Shown here: in pieces, positions 25,833 to 37,627 of the stretch | Numbering within the stretch: position 1 is the stretch's first letter | Layout: every line of letters begins with the position of its first letter | Assembly (NCBI GenBank): GCA_018402255.1 | Contig: JAGYIS010000009.1 | Span: 62,001 to 126,000, forward strand | Direction: 5' to 3' | DNA: 64,000 nt | From: Marinobacter sp. | GTDB taxonomy: Bacteria; Pseudomonadota; Gammaproteobacteria; Pseudomonadales; Oleiphilaceae | Program-made: the position numbers and the translations under genes | Notes under the pieces: model-generated | The model's input: only the letters and a program-made list of their open reading frames with translations | The model's database searches: none | Told to the model about the DNA's origin: nothing

Positions 25833-27398
25833 ATGACTGAAGTTGTCACTGAGAACTCCGAGGTGACGGTTCTGCTGGTGGATGATAATCCGCAGAACCT
25901 GAAGGTCCTCTACGAGACCCTGAAAGACAAAGGCTACCGGCTACTGATCGCCAATGAAGGCGAAAAAGCGCTGGACCTTGCCCATCGTCACCATCCTGAA
26001 GTCATCCTGCTCGATATCATGATGCCGGAAATGGACGGCTATGAGGTGTGTAAGCGCCTCAAGGCCGATCCGGAAACCTCCGATTGCGCAGTGGTTTTCT
26101 TGTCAGCGCTTGATGACCTGCAAGCCAAGGTAAAAGGTTTCAGTCTTGGCGGTGCGGATTACATATCCAAACCGTTTCAATCCCAGGAAGTTATTGTCCG
26201 GGTCAAAACCCATGCTCAGGTGATACGCCTCGAGCGCGAGCTGCAGGCTCGTAATCGTGAGCTTCAGGGTGATCAGGCGCGTATCCTGAACTCTATCAGT
26301 GAAGGCATTTACGGGCTGGACGAGCATGGCATCATCGAGTTCGCCAATCCTGCTGCGGCCATGATTATGGGGTGTCCGGCGGAGGATCTGATCGGTAAAA
26401 GTTTCTTCGAGCTGCACTTTTCAACCGCTGCCGAGTGCCAGGACAGCCTCCCGGTAATGGCAACCTGTCGCCAGGGCGTTGCTGAGGGTCAGCGTGATAT
26501 CCGCATGCTGCGGGCCGATGGCAGTGGTTTCCCGGCAGAGTATCGATCAACACCGAAGCTGGATGATGGCGAGCTGCACGGCGCCGTGGTCGTGTTTCGC
26601 GATATTACGGTTGAGCTGAGCAATGAGCAGGCGCTGGATGATGCCCGAACTCTGGTTCAGGAGCAGCGTGATCAACTGGCTCATACTTCTCGCCTGACAA
26701 CGATGGGTGAGATGGCGGCCGGCTTCGCTCACGAGATCAATCAACCGTTAACAGCTATCACCAACTATGCCCGGGTCTCCAAGCGGATGATGGCGAAAGA
26801 GCAGCCAGACCTCGGGTTGTTGCAGGAAACTCTGGATAAAATTGAAGCGCAGTCACACCGGGCCAGCGAAATTATTCGTCGCATACGCCGGTTTATGAAA
26901 AAGCCGGCGACCGGCAAAGAGGTCGTGTCTGTGCCAGGACTGCTGGAAGACACCCGCCAGTTTGCCGAAGTGGACATGCGAAACAATGACGGCGGCATCA
27001 GTGTGTGTTTTGAGGAAGATCTGCCGGACGTGTTGGCAGACCCTATCCAGGTGCAGCAGGTTGCCCTGAACCTGATTCGCAACGCCCTTGAGGCAACCCG
27101 CAGTGCGGATTTGTCGATACCGGTAGAGGTCAGTGCGCGCCGTTGTGGTGAGAACTGCGTTCGCATCCAGGTGCTGGACCATGGCGTCGGCGTGCCGGAA
27201 GACGCCGTCGAGAAGCTTTTTCACCCGTTCTATACCACCAAGGACGACGGCATGGGCATTGGCCTGGCCACCTGCCGCTCGCTGATTCAGGCTCAGGGCG
27301 GCGAGATTGGCTACGAACGCCCGGAGCAGGGCGGTGCCTGCTTCTACTTTACCCTGCCGGTTGCGGGGGCTGAAGGCGAGCCCTGTGCGGTCGAATAA
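25833..27398 (+). CDS. Receiver-PAS hybrid histidine kinase
   Basis: The protein has 521 residues with the order receiver, PAS, kinase. The receiver domain covers about residues 10-130, with VDDNPQ and the phosphoacceptor Asp61 in LLDIMMPEMDG. A PAS/PAC domain spans about 150-270 (GIYGLDEHGIIEFANPAA). The HisKA region has His300 in AAGFAHEINQPLTAITNYA. The ATP-binding domain has the N-box LNLIRNALEAT and G-box GMGIGLATCRS. No membrane helix is seen. The receiver placed in front is unusual relative to classical hybrid kinases and suggests it takes a signal from another kinase or tunes its own activity. Confidence 0.92.
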   Translation: MTEVVTENSEVTVLLVDDNPQNLKVLYETLKDKGYRLLIANEGEKALDLAHRHHPEVILLDIMMPEMDGYEVCKRLKADPETSDCAVVFLSALDDLQAKVKGFSLGGADYISKPFQSQEVIVRVKTHAQVIRLERELQARNRELQGDQARILNSISEGIYGLDEHGIIEFANPAAAMIMGCPAEDLIGKSFFELHFSTAAECQDSLPVMATCRQGVAEGQRDIRMLRADGSGFPAEYRSTPKLDDGELHGAVVVFRDITVELSNEQALDDARTLVQEQRDQLAHTSRLTTMGEMAAGFAHEINQPLTAITNYARVSKRMMAKEQPDLGLLQETLDKIEAQSHRASEIIRRIRRFMKKPATGKEVVSVPGLLEDTRQFAEVDMRNNDGGISVCFEEDLPDVLADPIQVQQVALNLIRNALEATRSADLSIPVEVSARRCGENCVRIQVLDHGVGVPEDAVEKLFHPFYTTKDDGMGIGLATCRSLIQAQGGEIGYERPEQGGACFYFTLPVAGAEGEPCAVE

Positions 27399-27408
27399 CA
27401 CGCCTGCC

Positions 27409-28281
27409 TCATAGCCACTCGATGCGTCCGCTCAGATGCGGCGCGTCGCCCTTTTCATTGAGTAGTTGATAGTCCAAGCCCCGGTCGCTTGTTTGCCAGT
27501 TAAGCTGTGCCGTGGCCGGCAGAAACAGCGGCTTTTTGAATTGGCAGGTCACGCGAACCGGCCCCGCTGTCCACTTTGTCTCTCGCTCCAGCACGGCCAG
27601 GGCCTTGGCTTTACTCCACATACCATGGGCGATCGCCCGCGGAAATCCAAACGCTTTCGCGCTTAGCGCGTGCATGTGAATCGGATTTCGGTCGCCGGAG
27701 ACTCTGGCGTACTGGCGTCCCAGGTTTTCGGGGGCGGTAATCGTCTCCGAGCAGGCGTAGTGCTCCAGGGCGGGCGGTGCCGACTTTGGTTTGTCGGCAT
27801 GATCTCCGGGCATCCGGAACAGGTTGGTGCTGGTTTCTTCCCAAATTAACTGGCCGGCCGAGCGCGCTTGCGTGATCAGATCGAATTCAATGCCGCGGCT
27901 GGTGCGCTGCTGGTTGCCCAGTGTCACCCGTATGTCCAGATTCTCGCCGGTAGCGATGGGTCGGTGCTGGGTGATTGTGTTGCGCAGGTGCACCAGGCCC
28001 AGCAATGGAAGCGGGAATTCGCTGTCGGTCAGCAGCTTCAGGTGCAGTGGAAACGCCAGAATATGAGGCCAGGTTATGGGCAACTTTGTGCCAGACGAAA
28101 AACCGCAGACGCGAGCATAGCGGGCCAGGCTGGGTGTATTGGTAGCCACGCCAAGCAGGTCGACTTGCAGGTCTGGCAGGGTGGTGTGGTCATCCGGCTT
28201 CCTGGATTTCGGTAACAAAGCTCGGGAAAAAAGTGGCAGCAGCGAGGGTGCTTGGCTGCGGTACACCAGAGGCTGTTTCAT
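27409..28281 (-). CDS. MaoC-like (R)-specific enoyl-CoA hydratase
   Basis: The protein has 290 residues, a two-hot-dog MaoC form. The hydratase motif is YARVSGDRNPIHMHALSAKAF near residue 190, with the Asp and His that activate water, followed by AIAHGMWSKAKAL. The N-terminal half is the degenerate first hot-dog. Such enzymes hydrate trans-2-enoyl-CoA to (R)-3-hydroxyacyl-CoA, linking beta-oxidation to polyester precursors or alternative fatty-acid routes. It is convergent with the hybrid kinase gene and divergent from the AraC regulator at 28.5 kb, which is a candidate regulator of it. Confidence 0.88.
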   Translation of the reverse strand: MKQPLVYRSQAPSLLPLFSRALLPKSRKPDDHTTLPDLQVDLLGVATNTPSLARYARVCGFSSGTKLPITWPHILAFPLHLKLLTDSEFPLPLLGLVHLRNTITQHRPIATGENLDIRVTLGNQQRTSRGIEFDLITQARSAGQLIWEETSTNLFRMPGDHADKPKSAPPALEHYACSETITAPENLGRQYARVSGDRNPIHMHALSAKAFGFPRAIAHGMWSKAKALAVLERETKWTAGPVRVTCQFKKPLFLPATAQLNWQTSDRGLDYQLLNEKGDAPHLSGRIEWL

Positions 28282-28526
28282 GATGACTATCTCCTGAGCC
28301 GGCCAGCGTGGCCGGAAAGTTTCTCGTGAATCAGTGACGCAATAAAAGAATTACTCTACATTCTGGTACAACTGTGCGTATGTGGCCTGATATGCTCTAA
28401 TGTACGACGAAAGTCTTGGAGGCCTCGCAGTCTGGCAAACCCGGCCAGTTCGGGCATTGACCTATTGAGCCATTGGCACCGTCCGACGGGTCATAGTAGT
28501 AACCAATAAATAATAAGCGGGATACT

Positions 28527-29558
28527 ATGCAGGAATTACGTGATGCGGGCGTGATGTTGCGCCTGATTTATGAGGCGATGAAAAAGAAGGGTGTCGATAC
28601 AGACGCCATTTTTAACCGCCTCGGCGTTGACGAGAAGTATGTATTCACCGATCAGCTCAGGACGCCTCACAGTGCCCAGGTGTTTTTCTGGCAGGCGGTG
28701 GAAGATGTGTCTGGTGACCCGGACATCGGGTTGCATCTCGGCCCGCTGTTGCCGGCTTACAAGGGCCAGGTTCTGGAGTATCTTTTCCTCAGTAGCCCCA
28801 ACTTCGGAGAAGGGTTACGTCGAGCGCAAAATTATCAGCGCTTGTTGAGCGATGCGGCCAACACCGATTTTTTCATCGAAGGGGATGAAGCCTGCATGGT
28901 GCTTGATGCCGCATCCGACGAGATCCGTCGGCTTCGTCACTTCAACGAGTGCTTTGTGCAGGGATTGATTACCTTCTTCAAATCCATCACTGATGGCAGC
29001 TTCTATCCGTCCCGTATTGAGTTTGAACACCAGCGAGAGCAGGGCCAGGCGCATGCTCGGGAGCTGCTGGGCTGTGACGTGGTGTTTGGCGCCGAGGAAA
29101 ATCGTCTGTACTTTCCGGTGGAGATGTTGTCCCACGCATCGCCCCATGCTGAGCCTGAGTTGCTGGCCCTGCATGAGCGTTTTGCCAGTGAGCAGGTCGC
29201 TCGACTGGAGAAGAAGGACATTGTGGGGCAGGTTGAGCGCATTATTGCCGAGTTGCTCGATAGCGGCGAGGTAACCCTGGATGCCGTGGCTGAGAGGCTT
29301 GGCATCAAGCCAAGAACCCTGCGCACCCGGTTGACCGAGGCGGAAACCAGCTTCAATCAGGTGCTGGCAGATTTCCGATACCGTCTGGCCCGCCAGTTAT
29401 TGGCGACGACCGACGAATCCATTGATGAGATTGTTTACCTTACGGGATTCTCTGAGCCGAGCACCTTTTATCGCGCCTTCAAACGGTGGTCGAACATGAC
29501 CCCGATTGAGTACCGGAAAACAGCCCAGGGCAAAGATGCCATGGTTGATGCGATGTAA
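28527..29558 (+). CDS. AraC family transcriptional regulator (OruR/arabinose-binding type)
   Basis: The protein has 343 residues. An N-terminal domain of about 200 residues resembles the arabinose-binding-domain regulators of Pseudomonas and Marinobacter. The C-terminal AraC double helix-turn-helix is clear: LGIKPRTLRTRLTEAE, then IDEIVYLTGFSEPSTFYRAFKRWSNMTPIEYRK. The effector is unknown; fatty-acid or acyl derivatives are plausible because the divergent gene is a MaoC hydratase. It is followed by the tRNA-Asp gene. Confidence 0.92.
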   Translation: MQELRDAGVMLRLIYEAMKKKGVDTDAIFNRLGVDEKYVFTDQLRTPHSAQVFFWQAVEDVSGDPDIGLHLGPLLPAYKGQVLEYLFLSSPNFGEGLRRAQNYQRLLSDAANTDFFIEGDEACMVLDAASDEIRRLRHFNECFVQGLITFFKSITDGSFYPSRIEFEHQREQGQAHARELLGCDVVFGAEENRLYFPVEMLSHASPHAEPELLALHERFASEQVARLEKKDIVGQVERIIAELLDSGEVTLDAVAERLGIKPRTLRTRLTEAETSFNQVLADFRYRLARQLLATTDESIDEIVYLTGFSEPSTFYRAFKRWSNMTPIEYRKTAQGKDAMVDAM

Positions 29559-29605
29559 CGATTGCGACCCCCGAACAGAGAATTTAAAAAAGTTCGGGGA
29601 AATCG

Positions 29606-29633
29606 TTGACATAGTTGGGCGGCTCTTTATAAT
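29606..29633 (+). promoter_or_regulatory. Promoter of tRNA-Asp
   Basis: Perfect consensus -35 TTGACA at 29606-29611 and -10 TATAAT at 29628-29633, spacing 16. A GC-rich discriminator (GCGCCC) follows the -10, the type associated with stringent control of stable RNA genes. Confidence 0.9.
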
Positions 29634-29686
29634 GCGCCCTCGTTGTCACCGAGTAGTCGCAAGGCCACTCAGCAGACAACCCGCGC

Positions 29687-29763
29687 GGAGCGGTAGTTCA
29701 GTTGGTTAGAATACCGGCCTGTCACGCCGGGGGTCGCGGGTTCGAGTCCCGTCCGCTCCGCCA
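29687..29763 (+). tRNA. tRNA-Asp (GTC)
   Basis: The 77-base gene has a 7-base acceptor stem GGAGCGG/CCGCTCC, a D loop with GTTGGTTAGA, anticodon loop CTGTCAC with anticodon GTC, a TTCGAGTC T-loop and an encoded CCA end. All arms pair cleanly. A near-perfect promoter lies 54 bases upstream. Confidence 0.98.
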
Positions 29764-29839
29764 TTTTTCTTCCCCCCCTTGTAGTGCCCAGTTCCTGAAA
29801 ATCCCGTATTTATATTTTCCTCTTTGATACCGTCGTGTT

Positions 29840-33085
<3,246 letters not shown>

Positions 33086-33225
33086 TCACAAAACGTTGCA
33101 GTATTTCGCTGTGCTTCGGTTGAGGTCTGGCTAGACTAGAGGGTTAATGGATGGGCGAAAGACGGAACCTTTCGCCCGGTCCAGGCGTCCTGTGACAGGA
33201 TCTTACCGGAGCATGGAGAAGATGG

Positions 33226-34458
33226 ATGGTTAATGCCGGCCAGGCAGCCGACGGTTACTCGGCGGTTTTCTTTATGGAGGGCAGTCAGGTTGCCCGGCAG
33301 ATGCGTTTGTCTGAATTTGGCGCGTTTCTGGATGGCTATGTCGGATTGTCCGATCTGGCAGAGACCGATGTACGAGCAATTCTGGTCAATCTCAGTCCAG
33401 AACTGAACGTGCGTTCGCTGGTGTTTTTCCGGATCTGGTTTGATGAAGAGGGCCGGGCAGACAGCAGTTGGAATCTTCCCATCGAAGCGCTGGCAGAGCA
33501 GGGCGCCAAGGGCCCGGACATGGGCGGTGGTCCGATTCGTCTGGTGTGCCGCAGTCAGTGCCCGGATCCTGCCGTCGCCCAGGAGCTCTGGGACCCGGAT
33601 ATGACACCGGGCAGCAACCACTTCCAAACCATCCGCAAGGCAGTAGTCGCCAACTCACTGCATTTTCAGAAAATCGAACCGGAAGAAGAGAATATTCCGG
33701 TTCTGACCGCATCCAGCCCCGATGAGAACGCCGACGATGATGGCCGCGACCGCGCGCGTCTGGCCCAGGTGCTGCGGGAGCAGCGGCTCAGAATCAAGAC
33801 GCTGCAAAGCGTGCACCGAGATTCACTGGCCGATATCCAGCGCGAGCATCGTCTCGAAATGCAGGCGTTGCGCAGTGATATGGCGGCCCTCGAGCAGCGG
33901 CATGAGCGGGTAAGGCTGAGTAACGAGCAGCTTAAAACCCGGTTGTCACAGCGGAATGAGCAGTATTTGTCGATGCAGGAGAAAATGGCCGAAGGCGACG
34001 ATCGCCAACGCCAGGAATCCAACGTCAACGCAGAAACCGTGTTGTTGCGCGAACAGCTTGAGCGCAAGCAACGTGAGTTGGAGCTTCGGGACGATAAAAT
34101 CGTAGCGCTGGAGCAGGAGAATCATGACCTGCGGCATCGCGAGCCCGCCGAGGATTCGCTGCTTGAGCAGTTGCGCAGTCAGGTTGTCTTTCTGGTTGCC
34201 TACCATCCCGGCGTTGGTCATATCACCCTGCCTTACAGCGATATCGAAACCTACTTTGGTAATCCCCTGGCCTACGCCGCTGAGCGCTGTGGCATGAATG
34301 AGCCTGCCTACAAGGAATGGCTGGCTCATTACGAGCATCCGGTCTGCAGTCACCTGGATGATGAAGGAAAAGCCTGTGGGGAGCCGATCATGCGGGTCAC
34401 TCAACCGGCGGAATACCAGTCCGGAGTGGACGATCGTTGTGACCAGCATAAAGCCTGA
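33226..34458 (+). CDS. Hypothetical protein with long central coiled coil
   Basis: I do not recognise a family. The 410-residue protein has three parts. Residues 1-150 are globular and start with YSAVFFMEGSQVARQMRL. Residues about 180-305 form a highly charged coiled coil (Glu, Arg, Gln, Leu rich). Residues about 310-410 form a compact end with several Cys and His (CSHLDDEGKACGE, then CDQHK), which could bind a metal. No membrane segment is seen. The coiled coil suggests dimerisation or a scaffold role. NAD kinase follows after 112 bases. Confidence 0.8.
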   Translation: MVNAGQAADGYSAVFFMEGSQVARQMRLSEFGAFLDGYVGLSDLAETDVRAILVNLSPELNVRSLVFFRIWFDEEGRADSSWNLPIEALAEQGAKGPDMGGGPIRLVCRSQCPDPAVAQELWDPDMTPGSNHFQTIRKAVVANSLHFQKIEPEEENIPVLTASSPDENADDDGRDRARLAQVLREQRLRIKTLQSVHRDSLADIQREHRLEMQALRSDMAALEQRHERVRLSNEQLKTRLSQRNEQYLSMQEKMAEGDDRQRQESNVNAETVLLREQLERKQRELELRDDKIVALEQENHDLRHREPAEDSLLEQLRSQVVFLVAYHPGVGHITLPYSDIETYFGNPLAYAAERCGMNEPAYKEWLAHYEHPVCSHLDDEGKACGEPIMRVTQPAEYQSGVDDRCDQHKA

Positions 34459-34570
34459 CGCCGATCTTTTTTCAGTATCTGCCTGAGTTTCGTTAAACTG
34501 TGGTTCTGTTTCCACGGATCAGGGTTGGCTCAGGCCTTTCCTGTCTCATTCAGACACCACGGGATACTTC

Positions 34571-35455
34571 ATGGACCAGTTCAGGAATATCGGCATTATC
34601 GGGCGCATGGGCAGCGTCAAGGTAGTCGAATCGTTGCGGCAGTTGAAACAATACCTGACTGCCAATAACTATCAGGTCATCATCGAAGAAGAAACCGCGA
34701 CTATGATACCGGGCCACGGGTTGCAGGTGGCCAGCAAAAAACTCCTTGGCGAGATTTGCGATCTGGTTATCGTGGTGGGAGGGGACGGCAGTTTGTTGGG
34801 CGCCGCCCGGGAGCTGGCGAAATCCAAGATTCCCATTCTTGGGGTCAACCGTGGCCGACTTGGTTTTCTCACGGATATCTCGCCGTCGGACCTGGAAGAG
34901 CGCCTGGCTCAGGTGCTGGAAGGCGATTACATTGAAGAATCCCGCTTTCTGCTGGATGGCCATGTCGAGCGTAACGGACAGCCATTGGGCTTTGGCTCGG
35001 CGCTGAACGATGTGGTGCTGCACCCGGGTAAGTCCACCCGGATGATCGGCTTTGATCTGTATATTGACGGTCACTTTGTTTACAGTCAGCGGTCTGACGG
35101 CCTGATTGTAGCCACGCCAACAGGCTCTACAGCCTATTCCCTCTCTGCCGGTGGTCCGATCATGCATCCGAAACTGGATGCCATCGTGCTGGTGCCCATG
35201 TTCCCCCACACGCTGAGCAGTCGGCCGATCGTGGTGGATGGCAAAAGTGAAATCAAGCTGGTGATCGGGGATACCAACGAGACCTACCCGCAAATCAGTT
35301 TCGATGGTCAGACCAACATCGCCTGTGCGCCCGGAGATATCATCCGCATCACCAAGAAGCCTTTCAAGATTCGTCTGATCCACCCGACTAATCATAATTT
35401 CTATGCCACCTGCCGCGACAAGCTGGGTTGGGCAAGCGAAATAGCAGCGAGTTGA
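34571..35455 (+). CDS. nadK: NAD kinase
   Basis: The protein has 294 residues, the normal length. The ATP/NAD-binding GGDGSLLGAAREL motif lies near residue 73, then GVNRGRLGFLTDI, the ATPTGSTAYSLSAGGPI motif near 179 and a C-terminal DGQTNI segment. It phosphorylates NAD to NADP with ATP or polyphosphate. The phosphoesterase gene begins three bases after its stop codon, so the two are coupled. Confidence 0.97.
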   Translation: MDQFRNIGIIGRMGSVKVVESLRQLKQYLTANNYQVIIEEETATMIPGHGLQVASKKLLGEICDLVIVVGGDGSLLGAARELAKSKIPILGVNRGRLGFLTDISPSDLEERLAQVLEGDYIEESRFLLDGHVERNGQPLGFGSALNDVVLHPGKSTRMIGFDLYIDGHFVYSQRSDGLIVATPTGSTAYSLSAGGPIMHPKLDAIVLVPMFPHTLSSRPIVVDGKSEIKLVIGDTNETYPQISFDGQTNIACAPGDIIRITKKPFKIRLIHPTNHNFYATCRDKLGWASEIAAS

Positions 35456-35457
35456 TT

Positions 35458-36471
35458 ATGGCGGTAAACACTTCAGCCGCGAGCCGCGGTTACGACATTA
35501 TTGGTGATATTCACGGTTGTGCCCACACCCTGGAGCGACTGCTGGACCAGATGGGCTATCGCAAGCAAAACGGCATCTATCAGCACCCGCGCCGCCAGGC
35601 TGTTTTTATCGGCGATATTATTGACCGTGGCCCGAGAATCCGAGAATCCTTGCATCTGGTCCGGGACATGGTTGAGTACGGCTCTGCCCAGATTGTGATG
35701 GGTAATCATGAGTATAACGCGTTGGGTTACTGCACCCGGGCCAGGCCAGGCAGTGGCAAGCAGTTTCTGCGTGAGCACAATGCCCGTCACGATCGTCTGA
35801 TCAAGGAAACCCTTGAGCAGTTTGATGCGTATCCCTATGAGTGGAACGAGTTTCTGGAGTGGTTTTACACCATTCCGCTGTTTATCGAGGAGGATCACTT
35901 CAGGGCGGTGCATGCTTGTTGGGATCAGGAGTTGATTGACAAGTTTCGGTCGAATCAGGGTGGCGCCTGCATTGATGAAGATTTTCTGCACGCCTCAGCG
36001 GCTATTGAATCTTTCGCAGGCCAGGTGATGGACACCTTGCTGCGGGGTACCGATCTCCGGTTGCCCGAGGGTGTAAAAATCACCGGCCGTGACGGCTACG
36101 TGCGCGAGTTTTTCCGCACCAAGTTCTGGGCGGATAATCCACGGAACTATGCCGATGTGGTTTTCCAGCCTGACCCTCTGCCGCCAGAAGTGGCGCGTAT
36201 GGAGCTTCAGGATCACGAGCTCAGGCAACTGATCACCTATTCACAGGATGCACCGCCGGTCTTTGTCGGGCATTACTGGATGGAAGGTGAGCCCGCGCCA
36301 TTGAAGCCAAACGTTGCGTGTATCGACTACAGCGCGGTGAAGTACGGTAAGTTGGCGGCGTATCGTCTTGATGACGAGAAGGCACTTTCGGCCGACAAAT
36401 TTGTCTGGGTGGATGTGGACCGGCCAGAGCAGCCGGATTATCCCACCAGCGAAGACAGCGTCGCGCGTTAA
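35458..36471 (+). CDS. Calcineurin-like metallophosphoesterase
   Basis: The protein has 337 residues from the ATG at 35458. The metal-binding motifs DIIGDIHGC, FIGDIIDRGPR and MGNHEYNALG are all present near the N-terminus, and the GHYWMEGEPAP histidine region lies near the C-terminus. This fits the serine/threonine phosphatase-like PPP/MPE superfamily; substrates are not known. It follows nadK directly and is followed by the rhomboid gene after 17 bases, so a three-gene operon is likely. Confidence 0.9.
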   Translation: MAVNTSAASRGYDIIGDIHGCAHTLERLLDQMGYRKQNGIYQHPRRQAVFIGDIIDRGPRIRESLHLVRDMVEYGSAQIVMGNHEYNALGYCTRARPGSGKQFLREHNARHDRLIKETLEQFDAYPYEWNEFLEWFYTIPLFIEEDHFRAVHACWDQELIDKFRSNQGGACIDEDFLHASAAIESFAGQVMDTLLRGTDLRLPEGVKITGRDGYVREFFRTKFWADNPRNYADVVFQPDPLPPEVARMELQDHELRQLITYSQDAPPVFVGHYWMEGEPAPLKPNVACIDYSAVKYGKLAAYRLDDEKALSADKFVWVDVDRPEQPDYPTSEDSVAR

Positions 36472-36488
36472 CCATCAGCGAGGTCAAC

Positions 36489-37163
36489 TTGGATCAGCAG
36501 ATATCTTCCCCGATCACCCCGGGCGGGCGTTGGCAACCAGCGCCAAAACACGCACCTTTTGTCATTGCCGTTATCGCGCTTGCTCTGGTCATGGTGTGGT
36601 TTACCGCGATGGGACAGAACTCCGTAGCAGCCGCAATGATGTTCGTCGACCCAAGGCAGTTTCCTTGGGATACCTTCAGTTCGTTGAGTGGTCGCCTGGA
36701 TGCACTGTCGGCCACGCTGGCCAGCGGCCAGATCTGGCGGCTGATCACACCGGACTTTCTGCACTTCAGCTGGACCCACATCATTTTCAATTCGGTGATG
36801 CTGTGGTTTCTGGGCAGTCAGATTGAGTGGATGGATGGCCGCATCCGCCTGGTTATCCTGTTTGTGGTGACCAGTCTGGCCTCCAACGGACTGCAATACC
36901 TGGTGTCGGGTCCGTTATTCGGTGGTTTGTCCGGGGTTGTTTACGGCATCCTGGGTTATTGCTGGCTGGGCCAGCGCCGCTGGCCGCGGTTCCAGTTTCC
37001 GCCGGCGCTGGTGACATTCGCGCTGGTGTGGATGATCATTGGCTTTACGCCCCTCCCGGAAATGGTCGGGATAGGCCGCATGGCCAACGAGGCACATCTG
37101 GGCGGTTTTGTTGCTGGCCTGGCGCTGGCGGCCATCATTCCGCCGCCACGCAGAGTCAGGTAG
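36489..37163 (+). CDS. Rhomboid family intramembrane serine protease
   Basis: The protein has 224 residues if translation starts at the TTG at 36489, which has a GAGG ribosome site. It is a GlpG-like six-helix rhomboid without a long cytosolic domain. The catalytic serine is Ser148 in GGLSGVVYG and the histidine is His203 in NEAHLGGFVAG. The HISTIDINE/ASN motif WTHIIFNSVML fits the oxyanion region. It cuts membrane proteins inside the bilayer; the target is unknown. Confidence 0.88.
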   Translation: MDQQISSPITPGGRWQPAPKHAPFVIAVIALALVMVWFTAMGQNSVAAAMMFVDPRQFPWDTFSSLSGRLDALSATLASGQIWRLITPDFLHFSWTHIIFNSVMLWFLGSQIEWMDGRIRLVILFVVTSLASNGLQYLVSGPLFGGLSGVVYGILGYCWLGQRRWPRFQFPPALVTFALVWMIIGFTPLPEMVGIGRMANEAHLGGFVAGLALAAIIPPPRRVR

Positions 37164-37169
37164 CCGGAC

Positions 37170-37194
37170 AAAAAAACCCCGCACAATGGCGGGG
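37170..37194 (-). terminator. Hairpin after the rhomboid gene, T tract on the minus strand
   Basis: A 6-base GC stem CCCCGC/GCGGGG with loop ACAATG. The run of seven A lies on its left, so a proper terminator T tract exists only for minus-strand transcription. No minus-strand gene is nearby; on the plus strand the hairpin may still slow RNA polymerase or protect the 3' end. Confidence 0.55.
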
Positions 37195-37227
37195 CTGAAA
37201 AAGAGCTTATAGCTCCTGATGAGAGAG

Positions 37228-37257
37228 ACCAAATGAAACGACCTTTCGTCATTTGGT
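37228..37257. repeat. Inverted repeat ACCAAATGA/TCATTTGGT before the Fur box
   Basis: Nine-base perfect arms flank a 12-base centre that can extend the stem further. No T tract follows. It lies between the rhomboid terminator and the Fur box and may be an operator or RNA structure; no regulator is assigned. Confidence 0.45.
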
Positions 37258-37264
37258 AATGTAA

Positions 37265-37279
37265 TGATAATTGTTATCA
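37265..37279. promoter_or_regulatory. Fur box upstream of yeaC-like gene
   Basis: TGATAATTGTTATCA matches the 7-1-7 Fur consensus TGATAATnATTATCA at 14 of 15 positions, counting the free centre. It lies 58-72 bases upstream of the ATG at 37337, where it could overlap a promoter, so iron repression of the yeaC/DUF2797 operon and possibly of pepN is predicted. Confidence 0.75.
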
Positions 37280-37336
37280 TTTGCGTCTGTCAAACGGATT
37301 TGCTGGTTTTTCATGAATCATTTTTCAGGAGGCGTC

Positions 37337-37627
37337 ATGACCTACGACGAGTTGATCGAGCGGTTGGATCCGACGGTGTATCGGAATCTCAAGCAATCCA
37401 TTGAGTTGGGTAAGTGGCCGGACGGCCGGGCTCTGACCCGGGAACAGCGGGCAATCAGTCTGGAAGCGGTGATCTACTACGAGAACAAGCACAACATCCC
37501 GCAAGAGCAGCGGGTTGGCTATCTGGATCGTGGTGAAAAAGCCGGTACCGCCTGCGATCCCTCGGTCAAATTTACCAGCGGCAAGAAAGACGTAGACCCG
37601 GATCAGTTTGTCGAGGTCAAGGTTTGA
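37337..37627 (+). CDS. YeaC-family protein (DUF1315)
   Basis: The protein has 96 residues from the ATG at 37337, which follows an AGGAGG ribosome site; the frame is open upstream from 37271 but that would read through the Fur box. DUF1315 signatures are MTYDELIERLDPTVYRNLKQSIELGKWPDG and the ENKHNIPQEQRVGYLDRG segment. Function of the family is unknown. Its stop overlaps the TTG start of the DUF2797 gene (TTGA), so the two are translationally coupled. Confidence 0.87.
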   Translation: MTYDELIERLDPTVYRNLKQSIELGKWPDGRALTREQRAISLEAVIYYENKHNIPQEQRVGYLDRGEKAGTACDPSVKFTSGKKDVDPDQFVEVKV

